Source: Flaccisagitta enflata (lineage: Eukaryota > Chaetognatha > Sagittoidea > Aphragmophora). Taken from it: 64,000 bases of DNA. The stretch covers positions 60,822,001 through 60,886,000 of the forward strand of contig OZ231126.1 in the NCBI GenBank assembly GCA_965153355.1, read 5' to 3'. The position numbers and the translations under genes are program-made. How positions within the stretch are numbered: the stretch's first letter is position 1; every line of letters begins with the position of its first letter. Positions 12,913 through 25,666 of the stretch are shown piece by piece. The notes below the pieces were generated by a model. The model was not told where the DNA came from. It worked only from the letters and a program-made list of their open reading frames with translations, and ran no database searches.

Positions 12913-14052
12913 CAACAAGGCCAACACCTATAAGTCGCGTGCCAGACTCGTGATACTCGTGACACAATGTTGGGAAACAATGTCAAGACACAATGTTGGG
13001 ACACAATGTCGGGACACAAAATTGGGACACACTGTTGGGACACAATGTCGGGACACAATGTAGGGACACAATGTAGGGACACAATGTTGGGACACAATGT
13101 ATGGACATAATGTATGGACACAATGTCAGGACACAATGTCGGGACACAATGTAGGGACACAATGTAGGGACACAATGTAGGGACACAATGTCGGAACACA
13201 ATGTAGAGACACAATGTAGGGACACAATGTAGGGACACAATGTTGGGACACAATGTCGGGACACAATGTCGGGACACAATGTCAGGACACAATGTCGGGA
13301 CACAATGTAGGGACACAATGTAGGGACACAATGTTGGGACACGATGTAGGGACACAATGTTGGGACACAATGTAGGGACACAAAGTCGGGACACAATGTC
13401 GAAAACAATGTCGGGACACAATGCCGGGACACAATGTAGGGACACAATGTAGGGACACAATGTAAGGACACAATGTAGGGACACAATGTAGGGACACAAT
13501 GTCGGGACACAATGTCGGGACACAATGTCGGGACACAATGTAGGGACACAATGTCGGGACACAATGTTGGGACACAATGTAGGGACACAATGTAGGGACA
13601 CAATGTCGGGACACAATGTCGGGACACAATGTTGGGACACAATGCCGGGACACAATGTCGGGACACAATGTTGGGACACAATGTCGGGTCACAATGTAGG
13701 GACACAATGTTAGGACTTAAAATGACTCAAAATGACTAAAACATACCAAACAACCATGTTAAATGTCCAAAAATGACCTAAAATATCCCGAATAACTAAA
13801 TATGACTGAAAACTACTTTAAATGCCCAAAAACGACACATATGACTTAAATGAAGAAAGTGACTTAAATGATCAAAAATGACCAAAAATGACTAAAAGCA
13901 AACAAAAATGACCAAAAACAACAAAAAAATGACTCAAAATAACTCCAGATAACTCAAAATGACCAAAAACAACGCAAAAAAGCAAAGTGTTACCGACCGA
14001 CCGACCGACCGACGGAGCGGGTTGTAGAGTCGCGTGCACGCGACTAAAAATA
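12913..14052. mobile_element. GTCGCG element carrying a 12-bp minisatellite
   Basis: End type 2 (CAAGGCCAACACCTATAAG, TCGCGTGCCAG) at 12,917-12,950; minisatellite body; AAATGAC-rich degenerate repeat to 13,980; (GACC)n at 13,990-14,015; palindrome end GAGTCGCGTGCACGCGACT then AAAAA at 14,027-14,050. Confidence 0.75.
12955..13712. repeat. 12-bp minisatellite
   Basis: About 62 units of GGGACACAATGT, most variable at the last base before GGGAC (TA, TC, TT or CC). Twelve is a multiple of three, so frames are open on both strands with a repeated four-residue pattern. No coding evidence. Confidence 0.95.
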
Positions 14053-14269
14053 CTCGTTATTGATACAACTTAGGCCTGTGAGTCTGCCGCCGGAAATCAC
14101 CAGCGCACTACTTATATTTCAAATCGCGTGCACGAGAGTCGACACGTTGCACTGTCAGTTCGTTCGTCAGTCAGTCCATCCTTCCTTCACATTTGTAATT
14201 TTTTTTTTGTATCTTAAGGTAAGAAGTTGTTTCTAGAGATTAATTGGTTTTATTCTTTGTAGGAAATTG

Positions 14270-14450
14270 AAATTATAGCGCATCCAAAATAGCAGCCTCT
14301 AAAATAGCAGTCTCGGGAAAAGCACGGCTCATTATAGCGCATCCAAAATAGCAGCCTCTAAAATAGCAGGCTCGGGAATAGCACGGCTCATTATAGCAAA
14401 ACCGGTATTATAGCTGCTCCATTATAGCACACCGTGATTATAGCAGCCGT
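14270..14450. repeat. Direct 60-bp duplication rich in TATAGC
   Basis: ATTATAGCGCATCCAAAATA...GCACGGCTC is repeated at ~14,274 and ~14,333, followed by shorter ATTATAGCA units. Degenerate tandem origin. Confidence 0.7.
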
Positions 14451-14795
14451 ATTTTTACATATAAAGACAGGCAAAGGTCAAAGACTGATCGGTTAAAGGT
14501 TGTTGGTTGGCTTTGATCATTGTTGTAATGTTCTTTTCACGCTGACAAATAATAAGTAAAGGCTGAGCTCATGCTAGTCTATATGTCAAAAGGATGTAAC
14601 ACTAACACTGTCAAATGTATGAAACACTGCTGAGCAATGTTAATGAGAATAATGATGAGAGTAATGAAGATATCTGTCAACACCAATAAGTCAAAAGCTG
14701 GAACTCATTTAGAAACTAGGATCGGATGTAAAAATGAAACTTGTTCCTTTCATAAGAACCTTTAAATGAACAAAAGAACTAAGAAGAAACTATAC

Positions 14796-15010
14796 CGGCG
14801 CTCTCCTTCCTTGTGTGAGAGGAGATCTCCTTCGTACAACGCCACATATTCGCCCTCCTCAAACACTCGATTGACGACGACTCCGCGACCTCTTTCATCC
14901 GTGAAATTGAGGGACAAGTCATCACTGCTTTTACGTTGAACTTTATCCATGAACAGTTTTTCCTTTTCTGCCTTGGATGAATGATTTTGGATTCGGGAAG
15001 AGCGACGCAT
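14796..15010 (-). CDS. KMT5A/SETD8-like SET methyltransferase, first exon only
   Basis: The exon begins at ATG 15010, reads RRSSRIQNHSSKAEKEKL, then GRGVVVNRVFEEGEYVALYE and GDLL, and stops at a good donor (GCGCCG/GTATAG) after 14796 in phase 2. The RRSSR...KAE stretch and the GRGV...F..G..V..Y.GDL opening of the SET domain are characteristic of KMT5A, the histone H4 lysine-20 monomethyltransferase. The catalytic remainder (the Asn-His and Tyr motifs of the SET core) is not found on the minus strand down to the RASA1-like gene at 9,677. This is therefore either the start of a gene with very distant exons or an orphan duplicated fragment. A CAA/TTG-rich repeat lies directly upstream of the ATG. 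Confidence 0.75.
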
Positions 15011-15034
15011 CGTGTCCCTTATGGTTATGATTGT

Positions 15035-15065
<31 letters not shown>

Positions 15066-15159
15066 CGATGTTGTTTTTGCTGTTGTTGTTGTTTTTTTTT
15101 TGTATGTCTAAGTGTAAGAATTTTTTATTGTATCATTTATTTTCAAATAACACAAAATA

Positions 15160-15760
15160 CACAGGGAGTCACTGTAGGAAAACCTGTTTGCGAAAGGCAA
15201 CGATTCATTTATTTTCCTAGCGAAAGGCAAAACAAGGCGAAAATAAGCGAAACGAGACGATAATAAGGGAAAAAAATGGAGAAATTTTGTCATTTTTGGC
15301 GAAAGACCGAAAAAGTAATTGTCTTAGGCTCCCCTTAGCGATATGTGAATAAAAACGGTCTTTCGCAAAAAATTTGGGGTGACCGAGTCGTCACGTACGG
15401 ATCTGTCGCTGCTGCTGCTACTGATGCTGATGTTGGCGCTGTTTTTATCGAAAGGGACCTTTTTTAAAGAAATATTACCGGGCTCGCTGGAGCGTACAGT
15501 GACGTCACCTCGGATCTGCAGCGGCTGCTGATGCGGGCGCTTCCTATTAGCGAAAGGGACATTCTTGGCCCAATTTTGATTTGGCTCGCTGCAGTGTTCG
15601 CTTGCGTCACTTCGGATCCGCAGCGGCTGCCGATGCGCATGCTGCGTTTTAGCAAATGGACCCTTTTCGTTCCAGATTGTGTAACCAACGATCATGCGCG
15701 CCTTGTTCATTTGTTCAAATCATGTATGATCTTTCGTTAGGAACTGTTTTAAAACAACTC
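15160..15760. repeat. Dispersed GCGAAAGG-containing repeat, copy A
   Basis: Contains GTCACTGTAGGAAAACCTG, repeated TAGCGAAAGG(G/C)A and GTGACGTCACC...CGGCTGC blocks. An inverted relative lies at 60,360-60,870. Confidence 0.5.
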
Positions 15761-17154
15761 CGCTAGTTCGCTATACTATCGAAGGCGTGTCTCCGTCAAA
15801 GCGGTACGGCTGGTTATTTTTCCGGCAAAAAATAGTGTTTCGGTTTTTTTTACGCAATAATCGTCGGCGTCTCCTGTGTCTGTCCGTGTCGACCGATCGG
15901 TTTGTTCTTTTGCATTGTTTAAACGTATATACCTAAGCGAAAACGGTGTAGGAATTGCGTAATTACCGAACGCGCGTATATTTTATCGTCGCCGGCCTGC
16001 GTAGTCTATCGTGGGCGGGGCCTCGGTCCTAGCCATTACCGCTGATCCCTTCGTCATAATTGTCGGCGTTTCTTGTGTCCGGCCAAGTCGGTCCGTGTCC
16101 GTGTCGGTCGTTCTTCCCAATCATTGTGACGGGACTTTTGCGAATCCTTGCGCAATCGCCAAAAAGGGGGTTAAAGGTGGAAAAAGGTGTATCGCGACGT
16201 CGACGATCCAGAAATGACAAAAATGATCGAATATTTAATCGAATTTAAATTAGTTCTCTCCAGATTCGCAAAAAATTAACTTTCTTTTAAAAACGACCAT
16301 CGTCTTGAACTGAAAAAACTTAAATCTTTGAAAAATAAAAAATCATCAAATTATCCGTCGCGTTCAAGAAAGGAATCGCGTCATCGAGCGGGCCAACATA
16401 TCCAACGCCCTTACTCCAAGGTGAGAAAAATTCATCGTCAATCCGCTTATAATACACGCTCTTCTTTTTATAAGAACACTGTTTATAAGAACATCAGCCT
16501 CTGATTTGGCCAAAAATAACGTTGTTTAACGGTTATTGATTAACGGTTGATTAATCGTTAAAATAGTAATAGGTCATCGATATAGTTAAATGCCATTAAC
16601 CATTAACTACCCTTCAACATTTAGTTGCTGTTTTGCCCTAATTCAATTCGAATTTATGCCAGAAAATCCTGTGGCAAGACTTGTGCAGGAAACTTTTCAT
16701 TTCTCGAATCATTACTATTTCATTTCTAGTCTTGGAGGATGAAAACCTCATTTGCATATTGCAGTTTCTTTGATCATTCACGCCAAAAACTTCTTGAAAC
16801 AAGAAACAAACCTTTCTTGGCGTCCAGTATTTCATCTTTTTGACGACTAAAGAAAAATTGTATTAATCTTGCAAAAAAGCAAGTATGAATGAATATACCA
16901 AAAAATCATTCAATTACTTAGCACGGTTCCATTATGTTAGAAGGATTAATGATGGAAAAAAATTCCCTAGTAAATTTGTAATGGTACCGTGCTTACATTT
17001 TTGCACTGGGGTGCAAGATAGTAGTCTTGAGTGGGCTGAGGCCTGGGCTACCTGTCAAGTAAAGACCCCGTCTTGCCTCTTCTCTTGATCCAAACATGGC
17101 CCCTGCTTAACTCGTGCACGAGGTAAAAATTCGCCACTGCTGCTCAGGTGTAAA

Positions 17155-17585
17155 ATTATGTTAAAATGATGTTAGAGCCGTGTTAAAACTGTCTTAAAAC
17201 TATGGTAAAAATTGTGTTAAAATTAAGTAAATATTTTTTTAAAATCATGTTAAAATTGCGTTAAAATTGTATTTACACAGATTTAACCCAGATTTAACAA
17301 AGTTTTAACATGATTCTAACTCAATTTTAAAAAAAATCTTCAGACGGCTTTAACAAGATTTAAGAAGTGGGGCCTTTTTAAATTTATCATTATTTTTTAC
17401 CATGATTTTAACACAAAGTTAGCGTAACTTAGAAGATTTTCCAAGGATTTTAACATCCATGAAGGTGTTAAATCCATTTTAACGCAGCTGTTTAAAAATA
17501 ACAGGTACAAATATGTTCAAATATGTCAAAAGTTTTTAAAAGGTGTAAAAATTTTATAAAATATGTTTAAATTTTTTTAACATTC
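17155..17585. repeat. Degenerate TGTTAAAA array
   Basis: Loose repetition of (G)TGTTAAAAC/T and its complement GTTTTAACA at irregular 9-20 bp spacing. The same kind of array occurs at 46,560-47,145. Confidence 0.6.
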
Positions 17586-17779
17586 CTCCCCCTGATAATT
17601 ATACGCTTATATTAAGCGGCGTATTTTAATCTCAGCGGTGTACGTGTAGGAGATAATTGGACTAAAGCGATGTCTTTTGTTTTTGTTTTCACTCTCGCTT
17701 CTACTTCTTACGTCGAGTTATTGATTTCTTGTTGATTTATGTTGATTTATCGTTGATTCTTTGATTTCTTGTTGATTTT

Positions 17780-18045
17780 GGGATTAGGGTGGGTTTAGGG
17801 GTAGGGGTGGGTTTAGGGGTAGGGGTTGGGTTTAGGGGTAGGGGTTGGGTTTACGGGTAGGGGTGGGTTTAGCGGTAGGGGTGGGGTTAGGGGTAGGGGT
17901 TGGTTTAGGGGTGGTGTTAGGGGTAGGGGTGGTGTTAGGGGTAGGGGTGGGTTTAGGGGTAGGGGTAGGGGCGGGTTTAGGGTTAGGGGTACGGTTAGGG
18001 GTAGGGGTGGGTTTTGGTTTAGGGGTAGGGGTGGGTTTTTAAAAA
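17780..18045. repeat. Telomere-like GGGTTTAGGGGTAGG minisatellite
   Basis: Units of GGGTTTAGGGGTAGGGGTG, G-rich on the plus strand. Short TTAGGG/GGGTTA patches also appear at 18,820-18,890. Interstitial, not terminal. Confidence 0.8.
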
Positions 18046-18299
18046 AGTCCGGTCGTCTCCTTCACGTAAGCCATATCCGCTATATATTTATAAACGAAAG
18101 TTCGGTCTTGGAGTGCTCCAACGTAGGAGAGTTATCGCACTTATTTTTTTTTTTTTTTTTTTTGGCGGTGAATCACTAGAAATCGGTAACTTGTTAGGCT
18201 ATGCCGGATCAACATATAGGCTAAAAAAGCTATAGCTTAGGGCCCCGCGCCTCAGGGGGGGCCCCGCGCCTGCAGCACCCACCCTTTGAAAAAAAAGGG

Positions 18300-18304
18300 G
18301 AAAG

Positions 18305-18367
<63 letters not shown>

Positions 18368-18521
18368 AAAAGAAAGAAAGAAAAAAAAAAGAAATAAAAT
18401 AAAAAAGACAGAAAGACAGAAAGAAAGAATGAAAGAATGAAAGAAAGAAAGACAGAAAGACAGAATGAAAGAAAAAAAGAAAGAAAGACAGAAAGACTGA
18501 CAGAAAGAACGAAAGAAAGAG

Positions 18522-18567
<46 letters not shown>

Positions 18568-18570
18568 TTG
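18300..18570. repeat. (GAAA)n microsatellite
   Basis: Long GAAA tract with interruptions. Confidence 0.9.
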
Positions 18571-19073
18571 ATATGCTTAACTGTAATGGAAGTATCATAT
18601 TTTGTTATTTCATCTGTTTTAAGTTCTTTAAATTTGTCACTTCTAGGCAGACAGGAAGTTGCGCATGTTAGATAAAATTTCCATCCACTGGTTTTGAGTT
18701 ATTGGGTAAACAGGGGGGGGCAAAAGGGGGTTAGCAGGGGGGGTAAAGATAGGGGGTTAGGGGGCCCCACGCCCCTGGCATTGCTTAGGGCCCCGCGCCT
18801 TGATGATCCGGCTTAGGGGTTAGGGTTAGGGATAAGGTCAGTGATTGGCTTTGGGATCAGGTTAGGGTTAGGGCAGGGGCTTGTGTTAGGGTTAGCGTTG
18901 TTTTTTAAGACTATAGGCTGTTGAAAGCTTGCAGGCTCTGGGGGATTTTTCGGGAAACTCAAGTGCGATAACTCAACAAATTGACTGAAATTTCATCTTG
19001 TTATATACATGTCTCCTCCCGTTTGTCCCATTAAATCTGTATTTGCAAATTTTTTTGGGCGCGGTTCTGGATT

Positions 19074-19078
<5 letters not shown>

Positions 19079-19165
<87 letters not shown>
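19079..19165. repeat. (TA)n microsatellite
   Basis: About 40 uninterrupted TA units with one TTTA interruption. Confidence 0.95.
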
Positions 19166-19167
<2 letters not shown>

Positions 19168-19369
19168 TCGTTAGCCTTCGTTCCTTACGGTTCGCTTTTT
19201 TCGCTTAATTTGTGTGGAGTTTCTAGCGAATGTTACCATTTTACTCGAATTATAAACAGTTAGCAAATGGTCTGCTTTTTCACTTGTTCAAGGCAGACAT
19301 ATATAAAAGAATGTAAACATACTTTAGCTATGCAAATTGTTTAATGCAATGCTACGCGGCAGGCACTTT

Positions 19370-19850
<481 letters not shown>

Positions 19851-20972
19851 TTGACCTCAATTGCTTACTCTTTTTCCTCCAGTTTTATAAGCTGTTTGTG
19901 TGCTGTCTTCTCTAAAAGGAAAAACCCCTTCTTTTGTATCCCCCCAAATATTTCCTATTATATATATGCTGTTTAGAACATTTCTTTCTCTTTTCTTTCC
20001 CTTCAGGAGGACAATTTATGACACTTCGTCTTTGGTTACAATAAAAAATAACAATCAACGGCTATGTCCCAATCGGGTAATAATCCTCCTCTTTTCTGCT
20101 GTTTAGGGTGGGGGTGGTTCAATTTCTAAACATAGTTCCTTCAGATTTTTATGTTCCTTTACTTTATGGTCTCTATGTAAAGGGGGGGGGAAGACTAAAA
20201 TAATTTAGCAATGGGAAAGCAATTTTTTTGCAACTTTTTACCCCATGCATGCTATTGTGCAAAAAACTTCTAAGTTGGATTTACATCCGACTAAAAAATG
20301 AGAAAAAAAATTTTTTGGGAATATTTAGGCCAAACAATAAAAAGACAAGTTTTATTTTGCAAAAAATTGTTTTTAATCTGAGTTTTCTTCCAAAAATTTT
20401 AAGGCTACAAACTTACCTGCTAAGAAATGTTTAGCTAAAAATCCTTTTTCTGAAAGAATGTTTGTTGAGAGCCTTTTGGCTAAAAAGTTTTTGGCCCAAA
20501 TGTTTTTTGCCAATCATTCCTTTTTGACAATGTTTTCATCATAGAAAATTATCCTTTTAGGGAGTGAAAGGTATCTATTTTATCCAAGCATCTTTTTGCC
20601 ATTGATGCTTTAGCAACTTATGTTTCTGAAAACTACATTAAAAAGATTTTAAGCCTTTTTATATTTTGGCCTGTTATTGTCAAATCCAGTTTTCCGCTTT
20701 AATCACTTTCGCAAAAACATGTATGTGGTAAGAATTGTTTGTGTGAAAAATAGTTGCTAAAAACGTTCTAGTTGGATCCCCTAACCGATAATGTGTGCTA
20801 GAAAGTTTTTAAAAAGTAGCAAAAATTTTTTTTTCTCCCCTTCCTTGTTTGTAGGTATACCTTCATAGATTTTAGTCAATATTTCTATTTGAAATCAATA
20901 GGGTTATCACCACCTTCTACAGATATTTTGGAGGAAGCTGTGAAATCGGATAGGGCGTCACCGTCATCGGAA

Positions 20973-21473
20973 ATGGAGAACAGCTATTCAATCGCAGAAG
21001 ATCCGGTTTTACGCCAACTGCTGGTCAGTGCTGGCTTTTTATGTTTCGCTTGATAGTGTGGCCAGATGGAATGGGAAGAGGGGTTTCCTTTTCCAAACCC
21101 CATGTGTTTTTGATATGTAAATAAAAATTTAGGCTTTCAATCAAATACTGTTTGGAGATTGAAACCTTTTCCTTTGTACTTTTGCACCACTGTGTGTCAA
21201 AGAGTGAAAGGTCAGTCTAGAATAAGTTCATTTTTAGCTCTCCAATTGGGTATTGTGTTTGTTTTCAAACCTTTTCTTTAAAAGCTGGCCTACTCCCGAG
21301 TCCTTTTCTTTTTAAAAACTTTTTTCTTTTATTTCCCTCTACAGGAGAAATTCTCAAATGTTCGGCTCATTGGCGAAGATGGCGAACGTTGTGCGACTTT
21401 TCATTTTGATTTTTCCAATGGCTCCATCAATCTTCGTCCAGAGGAAATATCTGTTACGCATTCTATCAGTTAG
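20973..21473 (+). CDS. Small two-exon gene of unknown function
   Basis: Exon 20973-21023 (start MENSYSIAEDP) is followed by donor CTG/GTCAGT. Exon 21345-21473 follows CTCTACAG and ends at TAG; the join is phase 0. The same frame stays open upstream to about 20,866, so the exon may be longer and the ATG internal. The second exon encodes FSNVRLIGEDGERCATFHF, loosely like the PW domain of later genes in this run but without the tryptophan. No known family. It is the first plus-strand gene of the island. Confidence 0.4.
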
Positions 21474-21664
21474 GATCAATTGATTGGCGCAATCATTTTC
21501 CTCTTTCTCTTTAAAACATTTTCTACACCTACTAGCCACTTTCAATCCCACTTTCGATATCAGTTGTATTTGGTCAATTTCCTTTATCCCTGAAAATACT
21601 TGTGGTCTTTTTCCTTTTTTTCCTTTTTATTGCTCAATGTTTCAATTCAGGTGTCGAGAGCGAG

Positions 21665-22751
21665 ATGGATGAAGAGGCACCTCACCCTCGCCAAGATGCC
21701 CGATGCCCGATGCCCATCAAACGTATTTCTCGCGACGATGCTCGTCTTTGGTTTATTCAAGCTGGTGGGTACTTCACTTTTTTACTAGTAATCCCATATG
21801 AATTTTTCTTAACTAAATCGTTAAAAAATCATAGCGCGAAAAGTATTTGTTGTCGAGCATTCTGCTTGGGGACAAATGCAAGAGAATTATCCAATTTACT
21901 TACCCTATCAATTTCATTGGAGGCCCCAATCCGCCCTAGGAGACCCTCAACTTCCTAATAAGAAAATGAAAACCCTGTTTCTCTCGAATATGTAAAAAAG
22001 TCGAAGACTGACTTTGATATTTTTTCCAGATAATTCATTGTCCCTGTGACAACTCATTCATGGTATCTCTTCTTTTTGCTTGTAGGGAAGAAATACTCCA
22101 AAATTATTTGGGAGTATCTCTCAGCCCCTCACGTCTGCTGCCTGGAGGACAAGGATAGGGTTGTGCCCGATGAAATGGTTTTCCCTGTCTGGACGTCATT
22201 TGCGTCTCACCCTCCCGACGCTAGGTATTGGTATTATAAGGTTTGCTGGATTTCCTTTTCAATGAGGCGCAATCTATGCTCTTGGCCAAACAAGTCTCAA
22301 GGCCAGATACACAGCTAACCTACTCGCGTGTTGGTTGGAGACGGTGACTGGGTCTTGGAGTCGCAGGCTCAGAAAGCAAAAAAACACAGAATAAGTAAAT
22401 AGGGAAACAAACAACCGACCTACCGACATAGTGGGGTGTAAAGTTGTTTTCCGCGAATAAAAAGTCACAATTTGAAAATGTATGTGACGCTTCTTTTTCT
22501 TGTTTTTTCCTGACTGTTTTTTTTGTTTGTAGGATCTCAAGTTTAGTTACTCTTATTTACTTTTACAGTCCTATCCTCTACGACGAACAATCCAGGACCG
22601 CAATGGCTGTTTGGTCTCCAACATATCGGGCGCCGTATTTCTTCGGTCTTGGTTTCTTGTTCCTGGAGAAAGGGGTTCCGTATTTCAAACAATCCATCGA
22701 TGGCGACATGGAAATGGAACTGTGTTTTGCCAGCTGGTGCCGCGGTGTTGA
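21665..22751 (+). CDS. Three-exon gene of unknown function
   Basis: Exons 21665-21764, 22086-22240 and 22569-22751 join in phases 1 and 0. The first exon may begin at 21651, where an acceptor TTCAATTCAG gives a phase-1 entry, in which case ATG 21665 is internal. Readable segments are RISRDDARLWFIQAG, KKYSKIIWEYL and CCLEDKDRVV. The third exon is open in two frames; I chose the one that joins in phase (ends LVPRC, stop at 22749), and the alternative frame runs to 22848. A diverged copy of the dispersed element lies in the second intron (about 22,290-22,440), and an AATAAA occurs near 23,009. No known family. Confidence 0.45.
22290..22440. mobile_element. Diverged GTCGCG element
   Basis: CAAGGCCAGATACACAGC, TACTCGCGTG, AACCGACCTACCGACAT and GTGGGGTGTAAAG follow the same order as the copy at 12,355, but the palindrome end is mostly lost. 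Confidence 0.6.
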
Positions 22752-23176
22752 GCTGAAAGCAAAAGTGAAATCCAACGACCATGCATACATGTGGCAAATG
22801 GCCTGCGAATGCCATGTCACATCTGCTTTCTGTGTGAATCTCGTCTGATCCGTTCCGCTTGTCGCACTCTTAATTAATTTTTGCCAAATCTTTGGTATCT
22901 GCCAATATTGTTCCTCTTTTTTCAGAGGGGGGGAATCATGAAACATATTCCAGAATTTAGCTTATTCTCCTTGATTCTTTAATATCTCGCCTCCTACCTA
23001 ATCTGTTACAATAAAAATCAAGTATTGTAGATTTATGTATTGTTCAGGCTCTGTTTTCAACTAATGGTTGGTGCGTTTTACTTTTTTTTTTACAATTATT
23101 GATCAAGGGTCACTGCTCCACCACGCAAATTGTATTGGGTTAAAGAAATTCCGAATTTGATTTTGTGTTTCGCACG

Positions 23177-23641
23177 ATGGAGGGTTGTCGCGTCTTGGTG
23201 GGTTCCAGGGCAGGCCTTTTTGGCTGTCGGCACTGTACCAATTGGTGGACTTGTCCCGAGCATCGCCATTTGGAACTTCGGCAACTTTGCGTGAGTGCTT
23301 CGGATGTTTCCACAATCCGCAACTTGGCTCTTGCCCAACATCATAGTCAACCTTGCCTATAGAGCATTTACTATTTCTGACCATCATTATTTCTTTCCTC
23401 TCAGATCCATGACGAATTGGATCACAATTTCCTGGTTCTCTCTAAGCTACTCTCCTTCTCCACTCTTTATTTACGTGGGGTTATTTGCAAAGCCGTAACG
23501 CGTGGACCAATGAAGAACCTTCGAGTTTATCTCGAGCACTTGGATAATCTTAATATGGCTCCCGAGACGCCAATGTCGCAATTTCGTCAATGGTTCAACC
23601 AGCCTCTCACCCAAAGGGAGATAGACGAATTATTGGGTTGA
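23177..23641 (+). CDS. PMxQFRxW-motif protein with Cys/His-rich N terminus
   Basis: Exon 23177-23290 (start MEGCRVLVGS, then FGCRHCTNWWTCPEHRH) and exon 23405-23641 (IHDELDHNFLVLSK ... LEHLDNLNMAPETPMSQFRQ, W) join in phase 0 and give 116 residues. The C-x2-C-x5-C-x2-H spacing in exon 1 could bind zinc. The C-terminal segment matches the gene at 36,301-36,990 (PNFFFLTHKR, LHLSPMGQFRAWYN-type residues), so the two are paralogs. Function unknown. Confidence 0.6.
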
Positions 23642-23883
23642 AAATTGCCCTCATGTTGGGGTGGTCGTGTGGTTAATCACAATATTGTTTTGGTAAAAAA
23701 CTATTTTTGAGTGGTTTACAATTTGGGTGGCTTTCATCACTATTAGTGCACTATACAAATGTTTTTGAATATTTCCCAGAATTAGCTGGATGTAACAAAT
23801 TGCAATATCCCTGTTGAATTGACAGCCGTTTTGCTTGGTCTCCTTTTTTTTTAAACAGATGTGGTGAAGCGTCATTACGTATC

Positions 23884-25215
23884 ATGAAATGCACTATCTG
23901 TCCTGAAAATGTGCAGCTAAACTGTTCCTCCGCAGTTGCGCATTTCTCCAGTCATCACCTTTGTAATGAGTTCCCAAACGCTGTGGCTCATTGCATATTT
24001 TGCAATGAAAATATCCGTTGCCAAACGCAGAATGCCGACCAATGTTTCAAAAAACACTTGCTTAAAAGTCCAAAGCATCAGCTTGGGAAATTGCGACCCC
24101 CTCACAGTGAACATCAGCACCAATGCCCCATTTGCAACTTTGTGTTTCCCCTCTTCGCCTCAACGGATCGATATGTCGAAGATGTTTTCTATATCCGAAC
24201 GCATTATCTAGAACATTTCCCCAAGCAGGTGGCACCTGTGCCTCATTCAATTGATTGTATTTTCTCGTCTTGCGGAAAACGTTGGACAAAAAGAGAAATT
24301 GTTAGGAGATGCTTCCTTGATCATGAAAAAGAAAAACTCCCATTCCCCGTCTCCATCATTTGTCCTCCATCCTCTCCCTCAGTGGTGTTTGATGGGAGTG
24401 GGACTCCCCATTCCGATAACGAAGAAACATTGTCCATTTCCGATGTTGAAGATATTAACCCCTCAAGCCTGGATGAAGGTCCATCTTCATTCTCGTTTGA
24501 CCATGAAAACCCGCGTGACTGTACGGTCATAGAGAGTGAATTAAGTAATCTATTCGGCGCACTCAAGTACGTTCACAGACTTCAGGATGATGGACTTGAT
24601 TTAGTTGCGAAAACTCTAAGGAATCTCGGAAATGCTGTGAAACAAAAGGTCACCTCCTTGGTTCAAACAACTTTGTTAGAAAACAGTGTGGAAGAAAACT
24701 CCAACTTTTTCATGAACATGTCGGTCAAACTTAATGACACTCTTCGTGATATGTTCCATTACGAAACCAACTCCTCTCGTTACAAGCGTAAAAAACATTT
24801 TTCGGCAACAGAAAATGTGATCCCTTTTGAAAGCATTCAATTGAACAAGAACCAAGCAAAACCAAAGGATATCATCCTCGTTTTCAATGCCGAAGCTCTG
24901 GTTGAGCGTTTTTTAAGAACCCAAAACATTGTGGAAGTGTGGGAGTCGGCCAAAAGATCAAGGCTCGAAAATGAGAGGTTTAATCAAGAATGTGAAGATA
25001 ACAATGAACCTTTGAAAAAACGGTATCTCACAACGTATGACGGGGAAAGAATCAAAGAAAAAATACGTTCCCTCCCTCCGGGGGTTTTTGGGGTTTCAAT
25101 GATTTTCTTTCTCGACGATTTTAATGCCGATAAAGGATACTCCAAAAGGGGGACAACTAATAAAATTCTTGGTTGTTTTTTTTTTTTTTTTTTTTAAACA
25201 GCGATGCCTTTCCTG
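23884..25215 (+). CDS. KDZ-like transposase, N-terminal part (zinc fingers and DDF)
   Basis: Exon 23884-25171 joins a 14-nt microexon 25202-25215 in phase 1; the intron has a long poly-T tract before AAACAG. Four C2H2-like fingers occupy the first ~145 residues: CTICPENV...H, CIFCNENI...H..H, CPICNFVF...H..H and CIFSSCGK...H. A Ser/Asp-rich linker follows (SISDVEDINPSSLDEG). Near the end, FLDDFNADKGYSKRGTTNK matches the family pattern DDF-x-N-x-(G/S)...K-(L/I)-G, where the first catalytic acid is expected. Exon 3 (acceptor at 25,302) does not join cleanly to the block starting at 25,667 in any single frame. Catalytic role is inferred from family position only. Confidence 0.6.
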
Positions 25216-25666
25216 GTAAGACCTAAAATGTTCCTTTTTTTTATCATGTTTTTAGGGGGGGGGGAAATGGTTGTTTCCACCTGCTATTGCTTGTAATTGC
25301 AGTCAAGCGACTCATACCGCCCCGTGGGTCCGCCTGTTACCTGTTTGACCATCAAGTGTTTGTCCAAACTGTTTTGTACCAAACTGTTTATAAGTCACAA
25401 TGGACTTTCATCCTGCTCTGCGTCTCACCCACTTTTATCCCCTTGGTTGTGGAATTGAAGAATCTTTAAAGGTAGGCGTCCCTTTTTGTCCTTCTTTGGA
25501 TTGGCCAGTTCTTTGTTGTAACTGTTGTTGATTCTGTGCGCTCAAAGCCCTGCCAAAAGTATAGGCATATTTGGGTTAGCCCAGTAAACGCATAAAAAAT
25601 AAAGAAAAATATAAGGCCCGATTTTGGCAAGCTGTTAAAAAAAAAAAAAAAAAAACATTACCAAAG

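Noticed and set aside
12955-13712. A regular repeat array that might be called CRISPR-like
   Set aside because: Units are 12 bp with no spacers, in an intron-bearing animal genome.
12912-13713. Open frames with repeated VPTLCPDIVS-type residues
   Set aside because: Product of the 12-bp minisatellite inside a dispersed element, not a gene.
22569-22848. Alternative frame of the third exon of the 21,665 gene
   Set aside because: Open and longer, but it does not continue the phase of the preceding exon; kept as a possibility only.
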